Shown piece after piece: positions 25,979 through 35,499 of a stretch of 64,000 bases of DNA. The notes below the pieces were generated by a model that saw nothing but the letters and a program-made list of their open reading frames with translations, was not told the DNA's origin and did no database searches. The stretch spans positions 24,433 to 88,432 of the forward strand of contig CAZLZD010000014.1 in NCBI GenBank assembly GCA_964563925.1, written 5' to 3'. Source of the DNA: JAUILA01 sp964563925. Lineage in GTDB: Bacteria > Bacteroidota > Bacteroidia > Cytophagales > Cyclobacteriaceae. Made by a program: the position numbers and the translations under genes. Every line of letters begins with the position of its first letter. The first letter of the stretch is position 1.

Positions 25979-26674
25979 TTATGCGGCCATGATCTGGTCC
26001 AGGTCAAACTCCTGATCCCCGCGAAAGCACAGCTTGATAATAAGCTGCAGCTCGCGCTCTGAGAAATCGAGTTTCTCGGCCACCATTTTGCAAAGATTAT
26101 ATTCGTCCCGGCTGAACTGGCCGTCGGCGATAGCCAGGGTCAGCATCTGGATCAGCTGGGTTTCGCGATCCTCGTAACTCTCAGGGATGAGATACCTGAA
26201 TTCCATTCCGTGGGCAATCAATTTGTCGAGATCGGTCCGGGTCACGCCGATGGATTCGGCGGCCTCCACCAGAATGGCCAGTTCTGAACGATCCAGAAAT
26301 CCATCCGAACAAGCCAACGCCACCAGGTTTTTAAGGTGAGACCTGTTCATACGCCTGGAAAGGGCCTGGGAGAGTCCGGAATACGGCAGTTTTTCTGCCA
26401 TGAGTAAACAGAGGTCGTATTCCTCCTGGCTAAATTCACCATCCGCGTTGGACACATCGATCATATGGATCAGCTGACGTTCCCGCTCTTCCGGCGTATC
26501 GGGCAACTGAAATACCAGGTCGCCTGCATTCTCCAGCCATTCATTCAACACCTGCTCGGTGATCCCAATTTCTTCTGACTTTATTTTGAGCAGTTCCTGC
26601 TCTTCTTCGCTCAGGGTCCCGTCGGCGTGGGACAGAATAACTAAGTTCTTGATGTATGAATGATTCATTTTCAT
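25979..26674 (-). CDS. Tandem TerB-like protein
   Basis: A 231-residue acidic protein made of two copies of a TerB-like helical domain (about 3-108 and 109-222). Repeated blocks are YIKNLVILSHADGTLSEEE / HLKNLVALACSDGFLDRSE and LIHMIDVSNADGEFSQEEYD / LIQMLTLAIADGQFSRDEYN. Each half has acidic DGxxSxxE loops like those of TerB (tellurite/stress) proteins, which can bind metal. No ter operon is near. A single-domain relative lies at 45570. Function inferred only from fold. Confidence 0.8.
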   Translation of the reverse strand: MKMNHSYIKNLVILSHADGTLSEEEQELLKIKSEEIGITEQVLNEWLENAGDLVFQLPDTPEERERQLIHMIDVSNADGEFSQEEYDLCLLMAEKLPYSGLSQALSRRMNRSHLKNLVALACSDGFLDRSELAILVEAAESIGVTRTDLDKLIAHGMEFRYLIPESYEDRETQLIQMLTLAIADGQFSRDEYNLCKMVAEKLDFSERELQLIIKLCFRGDQEFDLDQIMAA

Positions 26675-26834
26675 TGGTTATGCTGTTGTGCATCGAGGGA
26701 TTTCAAAGCCTGTGCCAAATCGGCAAATAAGCACATAAAATGCCCTGAGGGCCTGTTTTTTACGCGCAATCCTCCCTGATCCGGAGAACATGTCCCAAAT
26801 TGGGACAAAAATTGATCCGCCGGGGAGGTTTTAC

Positions 26835-26864
26835 TTTGCATTCTCCCGTGGCCGGTTATCTTTG
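26835..26864 (+). promoter_or_regulatory. Bacteroidota promoter abutting the MFS start codon
   Basis: -33 TTTG (26835-26838) and -7 TATCTTTG (26857-26864), 18 bases apart, fit the consensus exactly. The ATG at 26869 is only 5 bases beyond the -7 box, so the transcript would have almost no leader. Confidence 0.7.
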
Positions 26865-26868
26865 TCTG

Positions 26869-28032
26869 ATGCTTCGCAACCTGAACAGGTATGTCAGACA
26901 CCCCAGATACCGGGCAACAGGTACCTGCTTTCTCGTCCTAAGTATTCTTTTTGCCCTTTGGGTCACAAGGATTCCGGAAGTAAAGACACGCCTGAACCTT
27001 ACCGATGGCGATCTCGGAACGGCCCTCTTCTTTCTCCCGCTCGGCGCGATTACTTCGATGCTTCTTATCACCAACCTGATCAAAAGGCTTGGCGAGGGCA
27101 GGTCATCTGTGTATGCACTGTGCGTGTACAGTGTCCTGATCGTACCTCCGATGATTGTCGGGAGCTATGCCGGGCTGTGTGTGACCTTGTTTTTTCTCGG
27201 CATTTCCATGGGATGGGTAGATATTTCCATCAATGCGGTGGCCAATACCCTGGAAAAGACCGATGACGTAAAGATCATGTCCACCAGTCATGGGTTCTTT
27301 AGTTTGGGCGGGATCATCGGTGGTGTCTTTGGCGGGTACCTGGCCGAGCTGGGTGTTTCGGTGCCTGCGCAAATGGGCTTTGCCTGTTTCCTTATGTTTC
27401 TGACCATATTTCTTGTCATTTCCCCCCGGGTCCGGACAATTCATGATACCACCAATTCTTCGGGTGAGGTTCAATTTGCCTTACCTTCACGGCAGCTGCT
27501 GGGCCTGGCAGTTATTGCCTTTTGCATCATGATGGCAGAAGGCGCTATTACGGACTGGAGCACTGTCTACCTGTCTATAAACCTGAATTCCAGTGTAACC
27601 GTTGCCGGAATCGGGTTTGCCGTATTTTCTGCCGCGATGACCTTCGGCCGGTTTAACGGGGATCAGCTCATCCATCAATACGGGCATATAAAGGTGCTGC
27701 TTACCGGATTGTCAATAAGCACCGCCGGACTGCTGCTGCTTCAATTTCCGAATATACCCATGGCTATTGCCGGCTTCGGACTTGCCGGGCTTGGGTACAG
27801 TGCGGTCATCCCCATTGTTTTCAGCCAGGCTTCCAAAAAACAACCCCATGCACCGGCACACGGATTGGCCGCTGTCGCCACCCTGGGGTATTTCGGATTT
27901 CTCACCGGACCTGTCCTGATTGGCTGGCTCGCAGAATGGATCGGCCTTGGCTACAGCTTTGCGGTCCTGCTTTTACTGACAATTCTGGCCCTTGTGCTAA
28001 CATTCCGTGAAAAGGACGAGGCTACCGCCTGA
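26869..28032 (+). CDS. Major facilitator superfamily transporter
   Basis: A 387-residue 12-segment MFS protein taken from MLRNLNRYVRHPRYR. The frame extends to 26800, but that would place the promoter inside the gene. The first-half motif FLPLGAITSMLLITNLIKRLGEGRSSV and the central loop near residue 195 are typical; the sequence resembles the fucose permease/YbjJ-type group. Substrate is not predictable. A good promoter lies directly before the start. Confidence 0.85.
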   Translation: MLRNLNRYVRHPRYRATGTCFLVLSILFALWVTRIPEVKTRLNLTDGDLGTALFFLPLGAITSMLLITNLIKRLGEGRSSVYALCVYSVLIVPPMIVGSYAGLCVTLFFLGISMGWVDISINAVANTLEKTDDVKIMSTSHGFFSLGGIIGGVFGGYLAELGVSVPAQMGFACFLMFLTIFLVISPRVRTIHDTTNSSGEVQFALPSRQLLGLAVIAFCIMMAEGAITDWSTVYLSINLNSSVTVAGIGFAVFSAAMTFGRFNGDQLIHQYGHIKVLLTGLSISTAGLLLLQFPNIPMAIAGFGLAGLGYSAVIPIVFSQASKKQPHAPAHGLAAVATLGYFGFLTGPVLIGWLAEWIGLGYSFAVLLLLTILALVLTFREKDEATA

Positions 28033-28152
28033 ATTATTAGTCTTTACTATGTGAACCGGATATACTATTTTCAGGAATTATTATAACCATCATCCCGGAA
28101 GGCATAAGACCGTTCACCGGAATTGCCTTGCCCGGGATGCAAGCATACATCC

Positions 28153-28413
28153 ATGAAAGACAAACACTCACTTAAGGCCTACTGGAAGACCAACCTGCGT
28201 TACCTCGCTATTTTGCTCAGCATCTGGTTTATTGTTTCATACGGGTTTGGCATCCTGCTGGTCGAACCGTTAAACGAGATCAGGCTGGGCGGATTTAAGC
28301 TGGGCTTCTGGTTTGCCCAGCAGGGTTCCATCTATGCGTTTCTTATCCTGATTTTCGTATACGTGCGCCTGATGAACAAACTGGACCACAAATTTGACGT
28401 AGACGAGAAATAA
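28153..28413 (+). CDS. DUF4212 small subunit of a sodium:solute symporter
   Basis: Eighty-six residues from the ATG at 28153 (MKDKHSLKAYWKTNLR). Two membrane helices (about 16-36 and 50-72) separated by a polar loop, ending with an acidic tail. DUF4212 proteins are found beside VC_2705-type solute symporters and are thought to be their accessory subunit. One base separates its stop from the symporter ATG, so the two are coupled. Confidence 0.9.
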   Translation: MKDKHSLKAYWKTNLRYLAILLSIWFIVSYGFGILLVEPLNEIRLGGFKLGFWFAQQGSIYAFLILIFVYVRLMNKLDHKFDVDEK

Positions 28414-28414
28414 T

Positions 28415-30190
28415 ATGGATGTACAACTCTGGGCCTATCTGATTGTCGGCCTCTCCTTTGCACTGTATATCGGGATCGCGATCTGGTCCCGGGCTGCCTC
28501 TACCAATGACTTTTACGTGGCGGGGGGCGGCGTTTCTCCCCTCGCCAATGGGATGGCTACCGCTGCCGACTGGATGTCGGCCGCCTCATTCATATCAATG
28601 GCCGGCATCATCGCCTTCTCGGGATATGACGGGTCGGTATACCTTATGGGATGGACCGGCGGTTATGTGCTGCTCGCTCTTTTGCTTGCCCCTTACCTGC
28701 GGAAATTCGGAAAGTTTACCGTTCCCGACTTTATCGGTGACCGTTATTACTCCCGCGTAGCCCGGACTGTCGCGGTCATCTGTGCCTTGTTTGTATCCTT
28801 TACCTATGTAGCCGGACAAATGCGCGGCGTGGGCATCGTATTCTCCCGCTTCCTGGAAGTGAATATAAACACCGGGGTCTATGTCGGTATGACCATTGTT
28901 TTCTTTTATGCCGTGCTGGGTGGAATGAAAGGGATCACCTATACGCAGGTGGCACAATACTGCGTCCTGATCTTTGCGTTTATGGTCCCGGCCATTTTCA
29001 TCTCGATCGAACTAACCGGTAATCCCATTCCGCAGCTTGGTTTTGGCAGCACCGTCAGTGGTGAGGATATATACCTCCTGGATAAGCTGGATGGCCTGAT
29101 GACCGAACTTGGTTTTACAGCCTATACCAACGGATCCAAAGAGACCATTGATGTATTCTTTATCACCGCTGCACTGATGGTCGGCACGGCCGGGCTGCCC
29201 CACGTGATTGTGAGATTCTTCACAGTGCCGCGGGTCCGGGATGCCCGCACTTCGGCCTTCTATGCCCTTTTCTTTATTGCAATCCTGTATACCACCGCTC
29301 CCGCCATTGCGGTTTTTGCACGCACCAACCTGATGCAGACCGTGAATGAAACGTCCTACAAGGAGATACCTTCCTGGTTTCAGACCTGGGAGAATGCTGG
29401 CCTGCTTGCCTGGTCAGACAAGAACGGAGACGGCCGGATTCAGTACCGTCCCGGTCCGCTTTTTGAAGATCAGGCACCGGCCTTTGTCGAACAGCGGGGA
29501 TCTTCGGGTGAGCGAGTGATCGCAAATCCTTTGTCGGAGAATGAAAATGAACTATACATTGACCGGGACATCATGGTCCTGGCAAATCCTGAAATTGCCC
29601 GCCTCCCCGACTGGGTTATCGCCCTGGTGGCGGCCGGCGGACTCGCTGCGGCCCTTTCCACAGCCGCCGGCTTGTTGCTGGTTATTTCCACCGCAGTATC
29701 TCATGACCTGGTTAAAAAACAATTCGCCCCGGATATCAGCGAACGCAAGGAGCTGCTCATTGCACGGGGTGCTGCCGTACTCGCCGTGATCGTGGCCGGG
29801 TATTTCGGAATCAATCCCCCGGGATTCGTGGCGGCGGTGGTGGCACTGGCATTCGGACTTGCGGCTGCCTCTTTCTTCCCGGCCATCATAATGGGCATTT
29901 TCTATAAGCGGATGAACAAGGAAGGAGCCATCGCCGGGATGGTCACCGGTCTCGGCCTCACCCTGTTCTATATGATGAGGTACAAGCTTGGATGGATCGG
30001 GGAGCCCACGACCAGTGACGATTGGTGGTTTGGTATCTCCCCGGAAGGATTCGGCACCGTGGGGATGGTGGTCAACTTCGTGGTTTCCATCGTTGTGGCT
30101 AAATTCACCCCCCCTCCGCCGAAAGATGTCCAGGATATGGTGGAACTGATCCGCTATCCCCGGGGAGCCGGTGAGGCACTAAATCACTGA
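28415..30190 (+). CDS. VC_2705-type sodium:solute symporter (acetate/organic acid uptake)
   Basis: A 591-residue SSS-family transporter with about 13 membrane segments. YVAGGGVSPLANGMATAADWMSAA and TAGLPHVIVRFFTVPRVRDAR are typical of ActP-like members. A soluble insert between later helices contains SDKNGDGRIQY, an EF-hand-like loop common in this subfamily. The partner DUF4212 precedes it and acetyl-CoA synthetase follows after 66 bases, so acetate (or propionate/pyruvate) uptake is the likely job. Substrate is inferred from context. Confidence 0.9.
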   Translation: MDVQLWAYLIVGLSFALYIGIAIWSRAASTNDFYVAGGGVSPLANGMATAADWMSAASFISMAGIIAFSGYDGSVYLMGWTGGYVLLALLLAPYLRKFGKFTVPDFIGDRYYSRVARTVAVICALFVSFTYVAGQMRGVGIVFSRFLEVNINTGVYVGMTIVFFYAVLGGMKGITYTQVAQYCVLIFAFMVPAIFISIELTGNPIPQLGFGSTVSGEDIYLLDKLDGLMTELGFTAYTNGSKETIDVFFITAALMVGTAGLPHVIVRFFTVPRVRDARTSAFYALFFIAILYTTAPAIAVFARTNLMQTVNETSYKEIPSWFQTWENAGLLAWSDKNGDGRIQYRPGPLFEDQAPAFVEQRGSSGERVIANPLSENENELYIDRDIMVLANPEIARLPDWVIALVAAGGLAAALSTAAGLLLVISTAVSHDLVKKQFAPDISERKELLIARGAAVLAVIVAGYFGINPPGFVAAVVALAFGLAAASFFPAIIMGIFYKRMNKEGAIAGMVTGLGLTLFYMMRYKLGWIGEPTTSDDWWFGISPEGFGTVGMVVNFVVSIVVAKFTPPPPKDVQDMVELIRYPRGAGEALNH

Positions 30191-30256
30191 CATCCCATGG
30201 AGACAATCCACATAATTTGTAACTTTAATTGGAATATCAACCAATAGAATTTCATT

Positions 30257-32161
30257 ATGAGCAACCAAATTCAAAGCCTGAGCGGGTATATTTATGAGTA
30301 TCAGCGAAGTGTGCAGGATCCCGAACATTTCTGGGCACGCATTGCGAATTCATTTTACTGGCACAAACACTGGGATAAGGTTGTGGACTGGAATTTTGAT
30401 GAGCCTAAAGTCGAATGGTTCAGGAATGCCAAACTGAATATCACGGAGAATATCCTGGAGCGGCACCTGTTCATTATGGGAGACAAACCTGCCATTATCT
30501 GGGAGCCCAATGACCCGGATGAAGACCATCGCACCATCACCTATCGCGAATTATATGAAATGGTCTGCCAGTTTTCCAATACGCTGAAAGCTAATGGCAT
30601 CGAAAAGGGAGACCGGGTAATTATCTATATGCCCATGGTGCCCGAGGCTGCCGTGGCCATGCTGGCCTGTGCACGGGTGGGAGCCGTCCATTCGGTGGTG
30701 TTCGCCGGATTTTCCGCGACTTCCCTGTCTGACCGGATAAATGACTGCGAAGCCAAAATGGTGCTTACCTCAGACGGAAACTTTCGGGGCGCCAAATCAA
30801 TACCCGTGAAGAAAGTGGTGGACGAGGCCCTCGAAAACACTACGACCATAGAAAAAGTAATTGTACTGAAAAGGACCGGTGAGGATATTCAGATGAAGGA
30901 AGGCCGGGACCTGTGGTGGCATGAGGCCATTGAAGGTATGAGCACCGAAAACAAGGCCGAGATCATGGATGCTGAAGATATGCTCTTCATCCTCTACACC
31001 TCCGGTTCGACAGGTAAACCCAAAGGCGTGGTGCATACATGCGGCGGGTATATGGTGTATACGGCCTATTCCTTTATGAATGTGTTTCAGTATAACCAGG
31101 GAGACATTTACTGGTGTACCGCTGATGTGGGCTGGATCACCGGGCACAGTTATATCGTCTACGGCCCCCTGCTGTGCGGTGCGACGTCCATCATGTTTGA
31201 AGGGGTGCCTACGTTTCCCGATCCGGGCCGATTCTGGGCAGTTTGCGACAAGCACAAAGTGAACCAGTTCTACACCGCACCTACTGCCATTCGCGCCCTT
31301 CAGGCCCACGGAACCGAGCCGCTTGAACCTTATACACTGGATTCCCTGAAAGTCATAGGTTCGGTTGGCGAACCCATCAATGAAGAAGCCTGGCACTGGT
31401 ACCATGATCACGTGGGCAAAGGTAAATGCCCCATCGTGGATACCTGGTGGCAGACTGAAACCGGCGGAATCCTGATTTCGCCGATTGCCGGGGTCACACC
31501 CACCAAACCGTCCTATGCCACACTTCCCATGCCGGGAATCCAGCCTGTGATTCTGGATAATGAAGGCAATGAACTGACCGGCAACAGTGTGGAAGGCAAC
31601 CTGTGTATTAAGTATCCCTGGCCTTCCATGCTCCGTACCACTTATGGCGACCATGAACGATGCCGCCAAACGTACTTTTCCCATTTCAAGGGATATTACT
31701 TTACCGGCGACGGTGTCAAGCGTGACGAAGACGGATACTACCGCATCCTGGGCCGGGTAGATGATGTCATTAACGTTTCAGGCCACCGGATGGGAACTGC
31801 TGAGGTGGAAAACGCCATCAATGAACACCCGAAGGTTATCGAATCAGCGGTCGTCGGGTATCCCCACGATATCAAAGGACAGGGTATTTACGCCTATGTG
31901 ATCTGTGATATGGAGGGCCGTTCAGAAGAAAACCTTAAAAACGAAATCCGTGAAACGGTCAGAAACATCATCGGGCCGATTGCCAAACCAGACATGATAC
32001 AGATTGTCCCTGGTCTGCCTAAAACCAGGTCCGGAAAGATCATGCGACGTATTCTCCGAAAGATTGCCACCGGCGACACCGATAATATGGGGGATACCTC
32101 CACCCTGCTGAACCCCGAGGTCGTAGAACAAATCATGGAGGGTTCAGTCAACGGAAGGTGA
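30257..32161 (+). CDS. acs: Acetyl-CoA synthetase
   Basis: A full-length (634 residues) AMP-forming enzyme that activates acetate to acetyl-CoA. The adenylation loop YTSGSTGKPKGVVHT, VDTWWQTETGG, YFTGDGVKRDEDGYY and ISGHRMGTAEVE-type hinge (here VSGHRMGTAEVE) are present. PKTRSGKIMRR at the C-terminus holds the catalytic Lys that is regulated by acetylation in known Acs. With the upstream symporter pair it forms an acetate scavenging module. Confidence 0.96.
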   Translation: MSNQIQSLSGYIYEYQRSVQDPEHFWARIANSFYWHKHWDKVVDWNFDEPKVEWFRNAKLNITENILERHLFIMGDKPAIIWEPNDPDEDHRTITYRELYEMVCQFSNTLKANGIEKGDRVIIYMPMVPEAAVAMLACARVGAVHSVVFAGFSATSLSDRINDCEAKMVLTSDGNFRGAKSIPVKKVVDEALENTTTIEKVIVLKRTGEDIQMKEGRDLWWHEAIEGMSTENKAEIMDAEDMLFILYTSGSTGKPKGVVHTCGGYMVYTAYSFMNVFQYNQGDIYWCTADVGWITGHSYIVYGPLLCGATSIMFEGVPTFPDPGRFWAVCDKHKVNQFYTAPTAIRALQAHGTEPLEPYTLDSLKVIGSVGEPINEEAWHWYHDHVGKGKCPIVDTWWQTETGGILISPIAGVTPTKPSYATLPMPGIQPVILDNEGNELTGNSVEGNLCIKYPWPSMLRTTYGDHERCRQTYFSHFKGYYFTGDGVKRDEDGYYRILGRVDDVINVSGHRMGTAEVENAINEHPKVIESAVVGYPHDIKGQGIYAYVICDMEGRSEENLKNEIRETVRNIIGPIAKPDMIQIVPGLPKTRSGKIMRRILRKIATGDTDNMGDTSTLLNPEVVEQIMEGSVNGR

Positions 32162-32226
32162 TCCTTAACCCAGTAACGGCTAATTCAGGAAACCCGGGGC
32201 AATAGCCGGATTCACGATCAGTTCGT

Positions 32227-32601
32227 TCAGGAGATCATTGGTCTGTACTTTGCCCAATTCTCATACATAATCCAGCCCTGGATCAGGAACAGCACCAGTG
32301 CGAATACCAATCCGGAGGGGTCAAGTACAACATGGTGTAACAGTATGCCCGTCATGACCGGGAAAAGAACGATGGCACCAAAGGCGCGGGTTTTAGGAAT
32401 GATCACCAGAACGCCTCCAACTATTTCCGCTACTGCCAGTAACGGCAATATCCACTGGGATTCCGCCATACAGGCAAACAGGTTGGCCACAGGTTCCGCA
32501 AGCTCCGGAACCGGCATGTACTCCAGGAATTTGTTTAAGCCTGCGTTGATCATCATGAGCCCGTACAGGAAACTGACCCCGGTTAGAATTTTACTTTTCA
32601 T
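32227..32601 (-). CDS. DoxX-family membrane protein
   Basis: A 124-residue protein with four hydrophobic helices. FLYGLMMINAGLNKFLEYM at the start and LLAVAEIVGGVLVIIPKTR in the middle match the DoxX/DoxD-like fold. Members often have redox roles or unknown function. It is convergent with acs and divergent from the next lipoprotein. No clear promoter seen. Confidence 0.85.
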   Translation of the reverse strand: MKSKILTGVSFLYGLMMINAGLNKFLEYMPVPELAEPVANLFACMAESQWILPLLAVAEIVGGVLVIIPKTRAFGAIVLFPVMTGILLHHVVLDPSGLVFALVLFLIQGWIMYENWAKYRPMIS

Positions 32602-32793
32602 GGTGTTATTCGTTGGTTTTGCAATAAGATAAAAATAGAAATTTATTCAGAAATGTCGCCGGCATTATATATCCCTTACTTTGAATGGGTTACGTACTAA
32701 TTACACCTTCTCAGGTAGTTTCTGCATCCATGCAGTGAATAAAAAAGGGTTACAACCCGCACCAGCAAGGTATGAATTGAAAAAATTTTACTT

Positions 32794-33534
32794 ATGAAGA
32801 GACTATCATTTTTACTTGTTTCACTTGTGGTCATTCTGGCTTCATGTGATAAGGATGAGAAGGTAAATCAGATCCAGATATCCTCCCAGGAAGCTGCCTC
32901 CCTGATTGCTGCTTCTATCGGACAGGACCAGGGCGGGCTGCAGGCAATTTTTACCGATGCAATCACCGTAGTGGATGAGGTGACCAGTGCAACCAGTGGC
33001 GGTCGACAAGCCACCTGCGGGTCATCCGACAACACGGCATTCAGCTATGCCAGCCAGACTGGCGAAACACCGGCATATTCATTCAATTATGATTACGGCT
33101 GGACCCTTTCCTGTGGAAATGATTCACAACCAAACAAAGTAGACCTGTCACTCTCCTACGACGGATCCATGGAGTCACCTGATTTTACCATGACCTTTGA
33201 AGGGACATCCGGATTCACGGTTACGGAACTCCTGCAGGATATCCTGACAATAAACGGAAGTCACAACCAAAGCGCCACCTATAACGTGGTGAGCGAAGGC
33301 CAGCAATACTCAGGCACGAATACATTTGCCTATACACTGACCGAGATCAGGGTTTCAAAATCTGACAGCCAGGTCCAGAGCGGGACGGCCGCAGTCCTTC
33401 TGTCAGGAATTACAAATCGTGGTGCCTACTCCATCAATGCGACAATCGTATACAATGGAGACGGAACAGCAACGATCACCATCAACGGGGACGTATTCGG
33501 AGTGGATATATCCACCGGAACAGTTAACGGATAA
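32794..33534 (+). CDS. Hypothetical lipoprotein
   Basis: A 246-residue protein with a lipoprotein signal MKRLSFLLVSLVVILASC (lipobox LASC, Cys at 18) followed by acidic DKDEK. The body is rich in Ser, Thr and Gly with alternating strands, ending GDGTATITINGDVFGVD, so a beta-sandwich or barrel-like surface protein is plausible. I do not recognise the family. A strong terminator follows 27 bases after the stop, so it is a single-gene unit. Confidence 0.78.
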   Translation: MKRLSFLLVSLVVILASCDKDEKVNQIQISSQEAASLIAASIGQDQGGLQAIFTDAITVVDEVTSATSGGRQATCGSSDNTAFSYASQTGETPAYSFNYDYGWTLSCGNDSQPNKVDLSLSYDGSMESPDFTMTFEGTSGFTVTELLQDILTINGSHNQSATYNVVSEGQQYSGTNTFAYTLTEIRVSKSDSQVQSGTAAVLLSGITNRGAYSINATIVYNGDGTATITINGDVFGVDISTGTVNG

Positions 33535-33560
33535 ATTGACAAGCCCGTGAAGATATGGAA

Positions 33561-33589
33561 GGCTGCCTCGGTACGGAGGCAGCCTTTTT
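33561..33589 (+). terminator. Intrinsic terminator after the lipoprotein gene
   Basis: Perfect stem GGCTGCCTC / GAGGCAGCC with a 6-base loop followed by TTTTT. Confidence 0.88.
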
Positions 33590-34192
33590 CTATGAAAGGT
33601 CGTCCGGAGACCACACAATCTCGTTCAGAGGCTTCCTGATCCGTCCGGTGAGCTCCCGTGTACGATAGGGTTCCTCCAGTTTTTCCGGGGCATCCAGGAA
33701 TCCCAGGGCGATCATGGTCACCGGGACCAGGCCATCACCAAGGCCGAATGTCTCTTTCACCCTTTCCTTGTCGAACCCTTCCATGACATGACCGTAAATA
33801 TCCATGGAGGTTGCCTGAAGCAAAAGGTTCATCGTTGCCATCCCGCAATCATGGAGTACATTCACATTGGGACGGTCTTTATACACATACCTTGCCTGAC
33901 CAAGCACCAAAATCAGTGCCCCTGCGGCATGTGCCCAGGCGGCATTACCCGGCAGGAGAAAACTAAATAAAGAATCGAAAGAGGTTTTATCACTTCGCTT
34001 CGCCACTACAAACCGCCAGGGTTGCTCGTTCATGGCGCTCGGTGCCCAGGAAGCCGCTTCCAGGATTGCCTCCAACTGAGAATCAGTCAGTGACTCCCCG
34101 TCAAACGACCGGGCACTCCAGCGTTTCCTGATTACATCAAGTATCTCGGTACGGGTATCTGCGGTTTTGAGATTCATTACGTGTTCAGTCAT
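33590..34192 (-). CDS. Nitroreductase-family flavoprotein
   Basis: A 200-residue FMN-dependent oxidoreductase. The FMN phosphate site RKRWSARSFDGESLT and SWAPSAMNEQPWRFVV are clear, as is GMATMNLLLQATSMDIYGHVMEGFD. An alternative Met at residue 6 is possible. It begins 5 bases after the pirin stop, so the two form an operon. Substrate unknown; NAD(P)H-dependent reduction of quinones or nitro compounds is typical of the family. Confidence 0.9.
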   Translation of the reverse strand: MTEHVMNLKTADTRTEILDVIRKRWSARSFDGESLTDSQLEAILEAASWAPSAMNEQPWRFVVAKRSDKTSFDSLFSFLLPGNAAWAHAAGALILVLGQARYVYKDRPNVNVLHDCGMATMNLLLQATSMDIYGHVMEGFDKERVKETFGLGDGLVPVTMIALGFLDAPEKLEEPYRTRELTGRIRKPLNEIVWSPDDLS

Positions 34193-34197
34193 AATTA

Positions 34198-34908
34198 TTA
34201 ATTCATTGGTACTTCCATTAACAATATCCGCGCCCCGGTTCCGGCTTCAAATTCCACTTTATCGGTATCCCAGATTCCAAGTCCGTCCCGTTCTGCCAGT
34301 GATTCTCCCGCGGCACTGACCTCTCCTTCCAGAACAAAAACATACAATCCGTTGCCCTTCCCCTTTATCTCATAGGTTGCCCCGGTACCCGCCTCAAATT
34401 CTCCCAGGTGAAACCATGCCTGCTGATGGATCCAGACACCCTGGTCATCTGGATTCGGGGAAAGTATCTGGTAAAATTCATTTTTGCGTGCGATATCCTT
34501 GAGTGATATCTGATCATAACGCGGTTCAACATCCTTCTTCTCCGGAAAGACCCATATCTGTAAAAACTTGACCTCCTTGTCGCTGTTCCGGTTATATTCG
34601 CTGTGATATACACCCGTGCCCGCACTCATTACCTGTACATCGCCTTCCCTTATCACCGTGGTATTGCCCATACTGTCTTTATGTTCCAGGTCTCCCGCCA
34701 ATGGAATCGAGATAATCTCCATGTCATTATGGGGATGCGTTCCGAAACCCTTGCCTGGCGCCACAGTATCATCATTCAGCACCCGGAGTTTACCAAAATG
34801 GACCCGCTCCGGATTAAAATAATTGGCAAAACTGAACGAATGATATGAATTCAGCCACCCGTGGTTGGCATGACCCCTCGAGGAGGCTTTGTGGAGTACT
34901 TTTTCCAT
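34198..34908 (-). CDS. Pirin family protein (quercetinase-like bicupin)
   Basis: A 236-residue pirin. The N-terminal RGHANHGWLNSYHSFSFANY opening is diagnostic; the metal ligands lie in THPHNDMEI (two His) and GTGVYHSEYN (His and Glu). YhhW-type pirins can oxidise quercetin; others act as redox sensors. First gene of an operon with a nitroreductase, which suggests a shared response to quinone or flavonoid-like compounds, though this is inference. Confidence 0.92.
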   Translation of the reverse strand: MEKVLHKASSRGHANHGWLNSYHSFSFANYFNPERVHFGKLRVLNDDTVAPGKGFGTHPHNDMEIISIPLAGDLEHKDSMGNTTVIREGDVQVMSAGTGVYHSEYNRNSDKEVKFLQIWVFPEKKDVEPRYDQISLKDIARKNEFYQILSPNPDDQGVWIHQQAWFHLGEFEAGTGATYEIKGKGNGLYVFVLEGEVSAAGESLAERDGLGIWDTDKVEFEAGTGARILLMEVPMN

Positions 34909-35083
34909 GTCTTTAAGATTTTAATCTGGTAATTATATGTTATAACGCATAATTTTTAAAAAGGGTGTCATTCATTAAAAATTTTAATACTGTATATTTA
35001 CGGTTCGAATTAATTTTCAGTGAAAAAGGACGAAATTCATAACTTTCACTGGGAATTAAGGTTTAAAAGGACAGACGACCGGA

Positions 35084-35422
35084 ATGTATCGAAATACCAC
35101 CTTATCCGAAAACAAGTTCAGGGCGATCATGTTCAGGCTTTGCTGCCTGGTACTGGCGATGGCCTTTATGCCCGAACCGGTTTGGTCGTTGAACAGCGTA
35201 TCCCACGAATGCGGGACCGAGCAGCCCCTGCCGGAGTCAGGCGAGGAAACACCTTGTCATGATTCCAAAGAAAACCTGGAAGATACCGTAGACCCGTATC
35301 TGCAGTCAGGGAGTGCCCATCTGGTATTGACCGGTTCATCCGGGCGTATAGACTGGCACACGGCATTGCTTCATGTGCCGGAGAATATTCCTGATATTCT
35401 GTCTCCTCCCCCCAGAGGCTGA
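35084..35422 (+). CDS. Small secreted protein of unknown function
   Basis: A 112-residue frame; a shorter start at 35129 (MFRLCCLVLAMAFMPEPVWS) would give a cleaner signal peptide. The mature part is acidic with a few Cys and His (SHECGTEQ, ETPCHDSKEN) and ends in DILSPPPRG. Small exported proteins with an SPPP end occur in Bacteroidota, which supports a real gene, but no function is known. It lies 77 bases before the SulP gene. I see no strong promoter except a weak TATATTTA near 34993. Confidence 0.55.
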   Translation: MYRNTTLSENKFRAIMFRLCCLVLAMAFMPEPVWSLNSVSHECGTEQPLPESGEETPCHDSKENLEDTVDPYLQSGSAHLVLTGSSGRIDWHTALLHVPENIPDILSPPPRG

Positions 35423-35499
35423 TTAATTCTCCTCATTTTTTAACTTAACTCAAACAACCAAATCAATCCCTCTACCAGGGATTATGAAATAACTATATT

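Noticed and set aside
30797..31684. Antisense open frame within acs
   Set aside because: No conserved motif; explained by codon bias of acs.
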